NCBI GenBank assembly: GCA_015232575.1
Contig: JADFZL010000022.1
Location: 58,663 to 122,662, forward strand
Origin: Candidatus Rifleibacteriota bacterium
Lineage (GTDB): Bacteria > Muiribacteriota > Ozemobacteria > Ozemobacterales > Ozemobacteraceae
DNA: 64,000 nt
Direction of reading: 5' to 3'
The notes beneath the pieces are model-generated. The model was not told the origin of the DNA. It saw only the letters and a list, made by a program, of their open reading frames with translations, and ran no database searches. A program made the translations under genes and the position numbers. How positions within the stretch are numbered: the stretch's first letter is position 1; each line of letters opens with the position of its first letter. Positions 42,735 to 52,391 of the stretch are shown here, in pieces.

Positions 42735-44264
42735 TCAGATAAGCGGTCTGAGCCAGGATAATTTGACCAGCAGATTCATTTTTCGTAATTCAGCGTCAGT
42801 TGAAAAGTTTTCCGGTCCCAGAATTCTTGTAATGCTTCCATCGTGCTCTCTTCGAATTTTACATTCAACGGAAGATTCTGTCATATTCAGAATTCTCAGT
42901 CGCATCATTGATGAAAATTCCGGATTATTTACCACAATCATCAATTCTGAGTTTATTATCATACTCAGAGGATCAAGATTGTATGTTCCGACCAGGGCAA
43001 TCTGTCCGTCGATGACGATTGTTTTTGAATGTAGCTGATGTAAATTGTCTGGAGCCATGAAAATTTTTAAAGTTGGCATTTCACGCATCATTTCAGCCCA
43101 TTCCTTTGAAAAAAATGCCAGCGCTTCAGGAACGTCAATTGATTTTGGGCCATTTGTATGAAGAACTATCTTAACACCACGTGCTGATGCTTTTTTCAGC
43201 TCCTCCCATGCTTCTTTTGTTAATACGACATAAGGATTCTGCAAAACGATTTCATGTCTTGCTGATCTGATAAACTGAAAAAGATTATATCCAATCTGAT
43301 CTTTCTGTCCATTTATTGAATGCTTATCCAGAAGCTTTGTCGCTCTTGCACGCTCGCCTCTCCATAGTTGAAAGTTTTTCAGCGAAGAAATATTTTTGAA
43401 TTCTTCAAGCTCTTCATTAAATTTTATTATGAGCTTCTTGTGTTTTTCTGGAATTTCCTTACCATTCTCATTTTCACTCGAATACTTTCTTCCTTCCATG
43501 TAACACTGCATGGCTCTTCTTGCTATTTCAAGTTTAATATTCTGATCAGAAATATTTATCTTATCAGCTCTGATAATCCTGTTTCCAAGCATTTTCCATT
43601 CATCTTCGAATGCCGTACGGAATTCACGACCAAGTATTTCCCCTTCAAGAAGTACATCGCTGTCATAATATACGATTTTTTCCTCGCCAGGCTGTACAAA
43701 ATAATCAGCACCGATATTTCGACCGCCAGTAATAACATATCTTCCATCTACAAGTAGAATTTTATCGTGATTTGAAGAAAAAATATATCGCAAGTCGCCA
43801 TTTTTAACAAAATCAATAATTGATTTGGGAATGCTGTTGTAAAAGCGAATCTGGACATTGGCATTTTCTGCTAAATCCTGAAATTCATCGATTCCAACCA
43901 GCCGAAAATATTGCCTGATCATTTTTGCATCGACCATTAAACGAATCTTTACACCCTGTTCTGCTTTCTTTTTAAGTAAACCCAGGAAGGAAAATCCAAA
44001 AATATCATTCTGCAGAATAAAGTAAGTAGTATCAATAGATTCTTTAGCTGATTCAATAAGAGTCCAGCGTGCATACCAGGATTCATCATTTTTATTCATC
44101 AACCGAATCCGTGCAACTTCTCCTCCGGGAATTTCACTGAATACTCTTTGAAGGTTATCATTTACAGGGAATCTCTCGTGTTCGACAGAAATGCCAACCT
44201 CAGGCAGAAAAAATACTAACAGAAAGAGGGCACCTGACAAAAGCTGAAACAATTTTTTATTCAT
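42735..44264 (-). CDS. Secreted phospholipase D-like protein, two HKD motifs
   Basis: 509 residues with a signal peptide (LFQLLSGALFLLVFFLPEVG). HKD motifs: H166-D-K168...D173 (NHDKILLVDGRYVITGG) and H412-S-K414...D419 (LHSKTIVIDGQIALVGTYN). The order and spacing resemble cardiolipin-synthase-like members, but there are no internal membrane spans. An insertion of charged helices (~240-320) separates the halves. It is a distant relative of the gene at 34281, and both are exported. Activity on lipids is an inference. Confidence 0.85.
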   Translation of the reverse strand: MNKKLFQLLSGALFLLVFFLPEVGISVEHERFPVNDNLQRVFSEIPGGEVARIRLMNKNDESWYARWTLIESAKESIDTTYFILQNDIFGFSFLGLLKKKAEQGVKIRLMVDAKMIRQYFRLVGIDEFQDLAENANVQIRFYNSIPKSIIDFVKNGDLRYIFSSNHDKILLVDGRYVITGGRNIGADYFVQPGEEKIVYYDSDVLLEGEILGREFRTAFEDEWKMLGNRIIRADKINISDQNIKLEIARRAMQCYMEGRKYSSENENGKEIPEKHKKLIIKFNEELEEFKNISSLKNFQLWRGERARATKLLDKHSINGQKDQIGYNLFQFIRSARHEIVLQNPYVVLTKEAWEELKKASARGVKIVLHTNGPKSIDVPEALAFFSKEWAEMMREMPTLKIFMAPDNLHQLHSKTIVIDGQIALVGTYNLDPLSMIINSELMIVVNNPEFSSMMRLRILNMTESSVECKIRREHDGSITRILGPENFSTDAELRKMNLLVKLSWLRPLI

Positions 44265-44461
44265 AATGTATTTCCTTATTAATCTAATTTTCAGAAAATC
44301 ATGACTTACTGACTAATAATACACTAAATGCACTAAGTTAAGTATAAGAAATTGAAATTATGGGATAAGTATACACAGGATGTATTGTCGGAAATAGGTG
44401 ATACTATGTATTTCCTCATCAAAAGACGGTTACACCCAACCACCAAAAACGAAAAGGAAGC

Positions 44462-44481
44462 GTAGAAGCGGCTTCCAGCCG
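44462..44481 (+). repeat. 20-bp dispersed repeat, copy 2
   Basis: GTAGAAGCGGCTTCCAGCCG, identical to the reverse strand of 28665-28684. Here it continues into GCTTCGG, completing a palindrome. Confidence 0.65.
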
Positions 44482-44513
44482 CTTCGGAGAATTTAATACT
44501 TGTGTATTAAGAG

Positions 44514-45467
44514 TCATCTTATGCGTGCCAGGATCTGTGATTTCATTTTTTTTGTGCCTGCACATGATGCGAGCACTCGGTAATCATTTTCATTAGAAGC
44601 AAATTTCAATCCGTTTACTGCGATAGCATCCCTGTAGCCATTAATGTCAGCGCGTTCCGCAAGAGTCATAATGTCATAAATATTTTTGGCGTAATTGGAA
44701 CCTTTAAGAAGTATTTTACACCTTGATTCGGATGATTCAGAGTAAAGAGACAGCGTTCGGAAATTCTCCGCAGTTAAAGCAAATCTTGTTCCGTATTCAA
44801 GAATGAAATCCTTGGATGAAGCATCCAAACAGGCATTTGCGAGCATAAGAATTTCGTTTAAGTTTGAGGCAGAATATGAAGCTTTTTTGAGGATATTTCC
44901 GGATGTCTTACGGCTTCCAGCAGCACGGCTGAGCCGTAATGCATCGTTTGAATTCAAAAATTTTGATGAGCCCCTTTCTGCAATTACATCTTTTGAATTA
45001 CTGTTTACACAAAAGCCAGCAAGTGATACAAATTCATCAGGATTTTGAGCATATTTTGAGCCTTCAACAAGGATCTTATCTCTGTTAATATTTTTAGCAG
45101 CATTTCGTGCAAGTGCAATATAATCATTTACGGATATTGCTTTTGTCATGCCGTATTGAAGAACTATATCACGGTATTCTACCATTGTACAACTTTTTGC
45201 GAGCTTTATGAAATCATATACATTCGAGGCATATTCGATTCCGTTCAGCAATTCTTTGTCATGATCTTCTCTGTTAAGATGTCTGCTGGCATTCTGAATG
45301 AACTGGTCCAGCATTGGATTTGCACATTCCTGAGCAATTCTGTTCGCCTCTTGGGCATTTTTTGGTGCTATCAATCCATCATCGTTGAATGGTCTGCACT
45401 GGGAATACCCGGAAACTGCTGAAACGAAGAAGAAGAAAACCATCAGAACGGTATTGAATTTTTTCAT
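44514..45467 (-). CDS. Secreted protein made of ~30-residue helical repeats
   Basis: 317 residues from the ATG at 45467, which has AAGGAG six bases upstream; a longer frame starts 30 bases earlier without a site. Signal peptide FNTVLMVFFFFVSAVSGYSQ. The rest is about eight tandem units of ~30 residues: DIVLQYGMTKAISVNDYIAL, DKILVEGSKYAQNPDEFVSL, DFILEYGTRFALTAENFRTL, CKILLKGSNYAKNIYDIMTL, DAIAVNGLKFASNENDYRVL. Pattern: D-x-I-L-x-x-G-x-x-[YF]-A-x-[NS]-x-x-[DE]. Probably an alpha-solenoid in the periplasm or surface. It shares this unit with the protein at 39685. No family name known to me. Confidence 0.75.
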   Translation of the reverse strand: MKKFNTVLMVFFFFVSAVSGYSQCRPFNDDGLIAPKNAQEANRIAQECANPMLDQFIQNASRHLNREDHDKELLNGIEYASNVYDFIKLAKSCTMVEYRDIVLQYGMTKAISVNDYIALARNAAKNINRDKILVEGSKYAQNPDEFVSLAGFCVNSNSKDVIAERGSSKFLNSNDALRLSRAAGSRKTSGNILKKASYSASNLNEILMLANACLDASSKDFILEYGTRFALTAENFRTLSLYSESSESRCKILLKGSNYAKNIYDIMTLAERADINGYRDAIAVNGLKFASNENDYRVLASCAGTKKMKSQILARIR

Positions 45468-45691
45468 ACATTTCTCCTTAATATTGTTTTGTACCATCAG
45501 AAAGATTGAGGTATTCCTTTGTAAGTGCGATTTTCAAGCAGGCATCAAACAAATTGAAAGTTCTTTCACTCAGAAAAGTTATGATATTTTGTTACTCTAT
45601 AATTACAAACGCATTGTAAATTCAAATTGTCATAGGAATTTTAGTAACTGATACATTTCTTCTGGAGAAAAAAGGTCGCTAAAATGAATTC

Positions 45692-45721
45692 GCCCTCTCA
45701 GGCGTAAGTGCCGGAGAGGGC
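45692..45721. repeat. GC-rich intergenic hairpin
   Basis: GCCCTCTC (45692-45699) and GAGAGGGC (45714-45721) form a perfect 8-bp stem, with GGC/GCC pairing inside. It lies between two same-strand genes and resembles hairpin D of the leader element in composition, but no flanking parts match. It may be a terminator of the gene starting upstream on the reverse strand. Confidence 0.4.
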
Positions 45722-45785
45722 AGAAAACACAAAATGCAGAATAATGTAATTTATGACTGTTTTTTGTTATTGGTACAATTATGTA

Positions 45786-46232
45786 TTATCTGCCTCCCTT
45801 TATAATCGCTCCATTCTTTTGATCGACTCTATGCGTGAAATCTCTATTGTAAACTTCCTGATATATTCTAACGCTTTCGCCGCCCTTCTTTCCACCGGAT
45901 TTAATTTCATAAAAATCGTTAGCGGCTTTCAGATCATTTTTAAAGCCCCATCTGCTGCCATCATATTCAGTAGTAATATCTCCTATCCCTTCACATCCTT
46001 TTGTTGTTTTTGTGTCACCTTTGCTTGAACTGAAAAGTCCAGCCTGTGGATCCTTGACTACAGAAGACTTGGTGAATGTTTTTTTGCAGTGCGGGCATTG
46101 AATTTCTTTTTCACCAACAACAATGCCAGATTTAAAGCGATCATTTTTTGCAAACGCGCTCTGAACATGTGATAACACGACGATTACAAGTAATACCAGC
46201 ATCAACGAAACAGTTTTCAATGAAGTTTTCAT
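45786..46232 (-). CDS. Exported small protein with a CxxC pair
   Basis: 148 residues from the ATG at 46232, which has a strong AGGAGG five bases upstream; the frame extends 138 bases further without support. Signal peptide VSLMLVLLVIVVLSHVQSAF. The mature part has C46-P-H-C49 (EIQCPHCKKTF), half of a zinc-ribbon-like knuckle, then a glycine/lysine-rich region (TKTTKGCEGIGDITTEYDG). No family recognised. The CxxC could bind metal or take part in thiol chemistry. Confidence 0.7.
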   Translation of the reverse strand: MKTSLKTVSLMLVLLVIVVLSHVQSAFAKNDRFKSGIVVGEKEIQCPHCKKTFTKSSVVKDPQAGLFSSSKGDTKTTKGCEGIGDITTEYDGSRWGFKNDLKAANDFYEIKSGGKKGGESVRIYQEVYNRDFTHRVDQKNGAIIKGGR

Positions 46233-46425
46233 AACTACCTCCTGTTGTTGTTTTTTTACAGCTTCAATATTAACAACGCAAATAAAACTGAAATTGTCAT
46301 AAAAAAGATAATCATCGTAAAATTCATGCATTATCAGGGATTGACTGATAATATTGTAGCATATTGCCAATAATAGAAAGATTTTCTGAAAATTTCATGA
46401 AAAGACATTCTGAAATTGAAGGATG

Positions 46426-47187
46426 TCAGAAAAAAACTATATCTTCACCCTTGAGAACACATGGGCTGCCAAGGGCTTTCATTGATTCGCCCTGTATTGT
46501 ACCTTTCTGAAAAATCTTAATACTTGTTCCCGGCAGGAACTCTTCGCAGGTAAAGTTGGGTCGCCAGTAAGCTGATGGAGTAACTGATGCATTCGTGTTG
46601 ATGTAGGGTGAATATATGCTGATAACATTTGAAAGCAATTCGCTGCCGCTGGTTTTCATCGATACTCTGATTTTTTTCAGCCTGTGAAGATTTTGAGGAA
46701 GCGGTATGACATTTCCCAGCCCGTCAAGGATCTCTATTCTGAATTCCCGTAAAATATTCTTCATGAAGCTTTTTTCATAAGACCTGCCTGACATGCTTCC
46801 AGTATGGCGTAGAATCGACAGATTTTCCCCGGAAACACTCCGTTTGCACTCGTAAGTAATTTTTACACCAAGTGGTCTGCCAGATTCGTGTATATTCCAT
46901 ACTTTGAAAAACTCAAATATGTCTGTATTTTCATCAGGTCCTGGAGCCAGAGGAAGACAGCGAGGTGGTTCAAAAGAATCGTGACCTCCTGTTATGAAAG
47001 TTTGTAGATCAAGTTTAAGCTGTGTAATAAACTTTGATTGTTCATGAAAAATGGAAAGATTCTCGAAACCTTTATTCGATGCAGAAAAGACACTTACAAG
47101 AATTCTGACGAGCGTGCTTCCAAGAAGAGCCAATATCAGGATAATAAACAGCAGTTCAATTAATGTAAGTCCTTTTTTGGAAAACAT
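46426..47187 (-). CDS. Pseudopilin-like protein (GspJ/PilW type)
   Basis: 253 residues from the ATG at 47187, two bases after the upstream stop codon and with AAGGG six bases upstream. It has a class III prepilin signal, FSKKG-LTLIELLFIILILA, with the +5 glutamate that marks pilin-like subunits. The C-terminal 200 residues are a beta-rich head. Prepilin peptidase would cut after the glycine and methylate the new N-terminus. It is the last gene of a three-gene pseudopilin operon, so it is likely a minor pseudopilin of a type II secretion or type IV pilus-like machine encoded elsewhere. Confidence 0.85.
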   Translation of the reverse strand: MFSKKGLTLIELLFIILILALLGSTLVRILVSVFSASNKGFENLSIFHEQSKFITQLKLDLQTFITGGHDSFEPPRCLPLAPGPDENTDIFEFFKVWNIHESGRPLGVKITYECKRSVSGENLSILRHTGSMSGRSYEKSFMKNILREFRIEILDGLGNVIPLPQNLHRLKKIRVSMKTSGSELLSNVISIYSPYINTNASVTPSAYWRPNFTCEEFLPGTSIKIFQKGTIQGESMKALGSPCVLKGEDIVFF

Positions 47188-47189
47188 TT

Positions 47190-47666
47190 TCAGCCCTTTA
47201 TCCATTTCAATGTGCACAGCTTTATTTCACGGTTTCTGTTTCCCCATCTGACTTGTACTGACAGCTTTATAAGATCAGAATCTTTAAGATCAATTCCCTT
47301 TTTTGGAAAGGACTCAATCTCGATAAAAACTCTAAACCCCTCGGGAAGGTTTCCGAAATTTAAACGCGGAAATAATCCGGCATTTCTTTCATCACGGAAA
47401 ACGTCTATTCCTGATGGGTCTAATAGCATATCTCCGGATTTATCAATCTTATATTCGTTTTCATGAAGAATCATTGTATTCTGAAGAGGCAGTGAAGCAA
47501 GTGCTTCAATTATCTCTGAAGCAATATTTGATGCAATAACTTCCTCGAATACTGCTCTCGTGTTACGATGAGATGAAGAAAAAGCCGAAAGAAGTGGAAG
47601 AAAAGCCAACGAAATAATCATAATTGCAACAAGTATTTCAATTAAGCTGAATCCTTTACTGATCAT
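47190..47666 (-). CDS. Pseudopilin-like protein (GspI/PilV type)
   Basis: 158 residues from the ATG at 47666, which overlaps the end of the preceding gene by 11 bases. The start is fixed by the prepilin motif directly after it: ISKG-FSLIEILVAIMIISLA with +5 glutamate. The size and short head fit GspI or PilV minor pseudopilins. Translation is coupled to both neighbours. A frame continuing 81 bases further upstream lies inside the previous gene and is rejected. Confidence 0.87.
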   Translation of the reverse strand: MISKGFSLIEILVAIMIISLAFLPLLSAFSSSHRNTRAVFEEVIASNIASEIIEALASLPLQNTMILHENEYKIDKSGDMLLDPSGIDVFRDERNAGLFPRLNFGNLPEGFRVFIEIESFPKKGIDLKDSDLIKLSVQVRWGNRNREIKLCTLKWIKG

Positions 47667-50403
47667 TCTTTTCACTTGCAGAATAAACCATTGACGGTCC
47701 AATATGAATTTTGATGGAATTTTTGTATATTTCCGGATGCAAAACATTGAATTTTTCGTTCCACGTAATTGTTTGTCTTTGAGAAGAGGCAGTCGGGTAG
47801 CCAGAAAATATCGAAGACGGGGAATTTATGTATTCAAGATACCGCACACTTAACCCCCCGTTGATTTGAATTGAACCAGGAGTTACCTTTTTGATTGTAC
47901 CCGATGAAATAAAATATGCCTCATGAATTCCTGAAGCCAGAGAAATATCTGCCCCTTTTCCCATATTGGCATTCACATTTGCAGTGGCAATGACAAGCGT
48001 ATCGGTGGCTGGATTTTTCATTTTTATTGAATTCAGTATTCTTATATCTGATTCAGAGGCAATAAGCATTCCGCCGCTGACACAATGTATTATGTCACCT
48101 GAATAGGCTTTCAATTCAAGATAGCTGCCGCCAACAACTACAATGCGGCCTTTTAGATCCAGGCACGTAACTCCATTCTCTTCATACATAAAAGCATTTT
48201 TAAATTCTTTTTGATCAGGAACGTTATCTGTCGCTTTCTGCATGAGATTGTACGCTTTGGAAAACGGCCAGACAGCACCCAGGTTGCCTGCTACAAGCGG
48301 CTTGCCAGATAAATTGCTCAGAAGTAAACCCTGTCCGCTGATTCCCTGTCCTTTGTTTGCAGAAAGATCAGGGTCTGAGTAGAAAATTTGAGCTCCGGCA
48401 TTTTTGCCAACCACAGGAGCATTGTGAGAATCAATTGCTTTTAAAACGATAGAAAGATTCTCTGGCAATTGTTTCAGACTCAGAGGTGGGTCAGCAGGCA
48501 ATTCTCCGCCGGGAACAAAAAGACTTGGTTTTGAACCGCGCATATTATTCCCGACCAACTGTTCATAGATCATCATTCCGGGATATACAAGGAATTTTGT
48601 CATAAGAGATTCATGAACAACTTTGGGATCTCCAAAATGAGGCAAAATTTCGGCAACATTATATCGAACCCTCGCGAAATCTGCTCCCGGAAGTGTAATT
48701 CCGTCATCCACCGTTGACCAGTAAGAGTTTGCCCATCCAATACGGTCTTTTGCCTGGTTCAAGACTGCAACGATTCGATTTGTGTCTCTGGAAAGTGTAA
48801 TCGGAAAATACGGAAACCAGAATTGAACAGGTGATATAACATTTGCTGAAGACTTGTACAAGTCGAGCCAATCGGAGCCTGTACCTGATTCAGGCAAAGG
48901 GTCTGTTAATCCAGGGAGAATTCCGTCTTCTATCTGCCGCAAATTACCCACCTGCATGAACTTAAGCCATACTCCAAACATAAGAGAAGGAGATCGTCTG
49001 TCAATTAAAGAACTTTCACTCTCTGGAAAAAGGTCTCCCATGGGTAGAATAATTGAAGAGTGCGGAAGTTCCACGCAGCCTGGGGTATCCCCAAAAAGAT
49101 ATGACGGATCTTCAAAGTAGTTTCTCAGTATATCGTAAAGCGTAATACCTCCATAACTGAGCGCGTAGGAACTTAAGATGTTCTTGTTTATGGAAGTGTA
49201 GCCCATTCGCTGTTGCCAGATCATCCAGCCGTAGAGTTTTCTTATTCCTTCACGAAGGCCACTTCCCGGAATACTGTGATGGTTGAAGAAACGAGGTATC
49301 GCCGGATCGTCTACACGTATGGAATACCACATTTTAGAATGATTGGATAGCATGAACGTGCCTCCGTAGTACAACCACGGTTCACGTGGATGCCCCATAG
49401 GCAAACTTGAGTCAGAATAAAGCTTTGATGCAGCAAATATATCGCCGAACATTGGATGAAAGACATAATATTGAAGTATTCCCGGCGTGGAATTCCGACC
49501 CATGAAAACCCAGCCTCGTTTAGTGAGGTCAATATTTTTCCAGTCAGGGCCAATTTCAGGAGAAACATCATTTTTTTTAATGTCCGACATTGCAAAAGTT
49601 CTTTTTATATCATCACTTGAATGTATTAGAGTGATTGGATTATTCATTCCCGCGGAATCTTTTCTTATTATTCCAATTGTATCAAGAGTAGCTGTTGATT
49701 CTGAAGTGTTGTTCCGAAGTTGATTCCAGTCGCCTGATTGCCCATCAAGCTTTTCTTTAACAAAAAGTGTGAACTGGCTGAATATTCCAGGAAGTATGCT
49801 TACGCATTTCAAGTCGCGTATTGCAGTGAATTTTCTCTGTAATCCTCTATAAGACGCTTCAATTTCGACTTTTAAGAGACCATAAGTGTCAACATTATCC
49901 GGGAAAATCATGCCACTGTTAATTGGATCAAAGTTTGCCTGGGGAAAAGTGACTGGTTTGTAAAAATGTCGAACTTCATTCAGGCTTATCTGAACAGATT
50001 GAATGATGTTTTCACCAAAATATCCGCTGAATTCTTTTATACAGGCAAGCTCTCTGCTTCCTAAGTGTTGCATGACCGGTTCAGGTGATGAAGGAAAAGA
50101 GTTTGAACGACCGGTATCTCTCAGATATACAGCAATTGCATTCTCTGAATTGAACTGATTTTTGCTGAACCAACTGAAGGCCTCTTCAGCGCATCCCTCT
50201 GTTGCTTTTGTGATAAGATCATTCCAATAAACCCGATGTGCAAGCAATGCCTCCTGCTTGATGTAGTTATTGTATGAAAACAGCAGCAGCAAAGCAATTG
50301 GAATCAGGACAACAGAAAGCGGCAGAACAAAACCCCTGCGCAAGGCATAAATATGCATCTTTTTGCATATAACAGGCAGCAATATTGTCCCATAACCTCT
50401 CAT
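47656..50403 (-). CDS. Large PilX/GspK-like membrane-anchored protein
   Basis: 915 residues; a start at 50358 is equally possible. Near the N-terminus RRG-FVLPLSVVLIPIALLLL resembles a prepilin leader without the +5 glutamate, as in GspK or PilX proteins. The helix YNNYIKQEALLAHRVYWNDL then leads into a very long extracytoplasmic region. Close to the C-terminus a strand-rich repeat region (VVVGGSYLELKAYSGDIIHC, RILNSIKMKNPATDTLVIA) looks like a beta-helix. At over 900 residues it is much larger than usual PilX (~200) or GspK (~330). As first gene of the pseudopilin operon it may form the tip of the filament. Confidence 0.75.
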   Translation of the reverse strand: MRGYGTILLPVICKKMHIYALRRGFVLPLSVVLIPIALLLLFSYNNYIKQEALLAHRVYWNDLITKATEGCAEEAFSWFSKNQFNSENAIAVYLRDTGRSNSFPSSPEPVMQHLGSRELACIKEFSGYFGENIIQSVQISLNEVRHFYKPVTFPQANFDPINSGMIFPDNVDTYGLLKVEIEASYRGLQRKFTAIRDLKCVSILPGIFSQFTLFVKEKLDGQSGDWNQLRNNTSESTATLDTIGIIRKDSAGMNNPITLIHSSDDIKRTFAMSDIKKNDVSPEIGPDWKNIDLTKRGWVFMGRNSTPGILQYYVFHPMFGDIFAASKLYSDSSLPMGHPREPWLYYGGTFMLSNHSKMWYSIRVDDPAIPRFFNHHSIPGSGLREGIRKLYGWMIWQQRMGYTSINKNILSSYALSYGGITLYDILRNYFEDPSYLFGDTPGCVELPHSSIILPMGDLFPESESSLIDRRSPSLMFGVWLKFMQVGNLRQIEDGILPGLTDPLPESGTGSDWLDLYKSSANVISPVQFWFPYFPITLSRDTNRIVAVLNQAKDRIGWANSYWSTVDDGITLPGADFARVRYNVAEILPHFGDPKVVHESLMTKFLVYPGMMIYEQLVGNNMRGSKPSLFVPGGELPADPPLSLKQLPENLSIVLKAIDSHNAPVVGKNAGAQIFYSDPDLSANKGQGISGQGLLLSNLSGKPLVAGNLGAVWPFSKAYNLMQKATDNVPDQKEFKNAFMYEENGVTCLDLKGRIVVVGGSYLELKAYSGDIIHCVSGGMLIASESDIRILNSIKMKNPATDTLVIATANVNANMGKGADISLASGIHEAYFISSGTIKKVTPGSIQINGGLSVRYLEYINSPSSIFSGYPTASSQRQTITWNEKFNVLHPEIYKNSIKIHIGPSMVYSASEKNDQ

Positions 50404-50599
50404 TTTTTACAATCAACGAATTAGGATTATTATATCAGAGTCTCAGAATTTATGCCATTGCTGTTAAATCTGCTTTTTATTAGAGTTTGCGTATTTTCTC
50501 AATAATTCAACGCAAATCGCAGATGCGGCTTTCAGCAGAATCTACTTGTTTATTCCCAGCGTTTATTGAGAAGATACGATTTTCGATATAACAGGGTTG

Positions 50600-51736
50600 T
50601 CAGGTCCCCGGTGTTCCTAAAATGCTTGATGGCTGGGTCTGTTTTATTGGGTCGTCATCGGGTGGATTCTCTTCAGGTCCAATATGCAGATCTGTGCCGC
50701 TGTTGGTTTGGATTGTTCCAGTGGCTGCTTCAAGTGGTTCTATTTTCCCCTGGCTGTTTTTTGTTTCTGAAGCATTTCCAATTTCAGTACCTGTTGAAAG
50801 AAGAGTTTTTGTTACACTATCATCCGGGATAGATACAGAATCAGGCTTGTCGGTTCCGATAGCAGTCGAAACAGAAGTGGAATTACCGGAAACAGAAATC
50901 TGTTTTTCTTTGATGATAATACTTTGTCCGGGATTAATTTTCTGCTTGATTGCTTCATCAGTAACATTCGAATACTCGATACAACCCTTCAGAAGCCTTA
51001 TCTCTCCTTCACCATTTTTTAGTTTGAATTTAATAGTTGTACCAATTATTTCAATTCTTACCTGTGGAGTTCTCACAACGAAAGGTTTTCCGGATCTATT
51101 GAAATCAGCTGTAAAATCAGCATCTTTACTTTCAAATCCGTCCTTTTTTAAAAACAACTCTCCTTCACCGGTAATTTCAATATTTCCATGTTCTTCAAAC
51201 CGTGCAAAAAGCTTTCCATTAGAATTCAATTTCGCAAGTACAAGTTTGTCGCTGCTGACAATGAGACCCCTTGGCGTAGATGATGAAATGCTTATCTCCT
51301 CAGAATTGTTCAGACAGATATTGTTACCATGTACAATCACCGGTTTATCCGGATGCTTGTCTTGATGCTTTTCAGATTCATTTGTTTTTTGAATAACAGA
51401 ATTTGCGTAGAAGTACAGTGAAATTATGAGGCAAACAACGAATGATCCGATTGAAAACTTAATCCAGGAATTTTTTTCCAGATTTGGAGTGATATTTCCC
51501 TGTGAAGTTTTTTCAGCGGGTATAATTACCTGATTAATTAAATTATTTCTAATTTTTTCTAATTGTGTATTTGACATTGTGTAAACAGAGAGTTTTCCAG
51601 AAACTTTTTTAAACAATTGAATTTTCTTATTGCACTTTTCACATGATTTGATATGGTCGATAAATTGTGACGGAAGAGAATCTAAATGCACGTTATCTGC
51701 ATTTTCGAGCCATTCAGATAAATTCTTGCAGCTCAT
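50600..51736 (-). CDS. FecR-domain anti-sigma factor
   Basis: 378 residues. A zinc-binding anti-sigma start, H28-x3-C32-x2-C35 (FIDHIKSCEKCNKKI), is followed by one membrane span at ~92-111 and a periplasmic FecR domain (~170-285: FVVRTPQVRIEIIGTTIKFK, GEIRLLKGCIEYS, INPGQSIIIKE). The C-terminal ~90 residues are Ser/Thr/Pro-rich and disordered. It begins one base after the ECF sigma gene. By analogy it holds the sigma factor at the membrane until an envelope signal releases it. Confidence 0.85.
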   Translation of the reverse strand: MSCKNLSEWLENADNVHLDSLPSQFIDHIKSCEKCNKKIQLFKKVSGKLSVYTMSNTQLEKIRNNLINQVIIPAEKTSQGNITPNLEKNSWIKFSIGSFVVCLIISLYFYANSVIQKTNESEKHQDKHPDKPVIVHGNNICLNNSEEISISSSTPRGLIVSSDKLVLAKLNSNGKLFARFEEHGNIEITGEGELFLKKDGFESKDADFTADFNRSGKPFVVRTPQVRIEIIGTTIKFKLKNGEGEIRLLKGCIEYSNVTDEAIKQKINPGQSIIIKEKQISVSGNSTSVSTAIGTDKPDSVSIPDDSVTKTLLSTGTEIGNASETKNSQGKIEPLEAATGTIQTNSGTDLHIGPEENPPDDDPIKQTQPSSILGTPGT

Positions 51737-51737
51737 A

Positions 51738-52289
51738 TCATTCTTCCTCCGATAATCTTTTTACTGTCTGAGAAACGATATTTCGCAGACTACCATTCGA
51801 AAGACCCATTATTTCAGAGATCTCTTCGTAAGACAACCCCTCTACATATCTCAGCAAAAGAATTTCACGTTCCCTGTCGTTGCATGAAGCAAGTAATTCT
51901 TCCTTTGTAGAAGGTTCTGCAGTTGAATCTTTAGTTGCAGGCATTTTGCTTAGCGGCAAAGTATCAATCGGGACAGAAGCTTTGTTTTTTCCCCGTCTTT
52001 GCCAGTCTCTTACGATATTGCGAGAAACCACGAAAATCCAGGAAATAAATTTTCCGTGTGGTTTATAATTTCCAATCGCCTGAAAAACCTTTATGAATGT
52101 ATCCTGAACAAGATCATCAACATCTGATCTAGATTTAGTCAGAAATGCCACGTAATTTGCAATCTTCTGAGCATGTCTGTCAAAGAGTACAGTAAACAAC
52201 CTATGTTCACCGGATTGAACTCGCGACACGATCTCGTCATCTGGCAGATCTTTTACATTCGAACTACTTTTTGGGGATACTTCAAGCAT
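51738..52289 (-). CDS. ECF (RpoE-type) RNA polymerase sigma factor
   Basis: 183 residues with sigma region 2 (LFTVLFDRHAQKIANYVAFL, DVDDLVQDTFIKVFQAIGNY, FISWIFVVSRNIVRDWQRR) and region 4 (REREILLLRYVEGLSYEEIS, EIMGLSNGSLRNIVSQTVKR), joined by a short linker and with no regions 1 or 3. It directs transcription of a small regulon. It is coupled to the FecR-type anti-sigma gene downstream; the pseudopilin operon lies just beyond and could belong to its regulon, but no promoter consensus is established. Confidence 0.93.
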   Translation of the reverse strand: MLEVSPKSSSNVKDLPDDEIVSRVQSGEHRLFTVLFDRHAQKIANYVAFLTKSRSDVDDLVQDTFIKVFQAIGNYKPHGKFISWIFVVSRNIVRDWQRRGKNKASVPIDTLPLSKMPATKDSTAEPSTKEELLASCNDREREILLLRYVEGLSYEEISEIMGLSNGSLRNIVSQTVKRLSEEE

Positions 52290-52391
52290 CTTCTATTATT
52301 TAGAAACCAACTCCCTTTTTATTTGTCATAAAAAAACTTCGACAATTTGCGGATTTTTGTTGAGGTTAATAATTATAAAGTATTTTTTAAG

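Noticed and set aside
34281..44264. Phospholipase D-like genes as part of an antiphage defence island
   Set aside because: Both proteins have signal peptides and would be exported. No helicase, methyltransferase or other defence genes are adjacent.
50622..51365. 247-codon plus-strand frame antisense to the FecR gene
   Set aside because: No ribosome binding site, and the opposite strand encodes a clear FecR anti-sigma protein coupled to the sigma gene.
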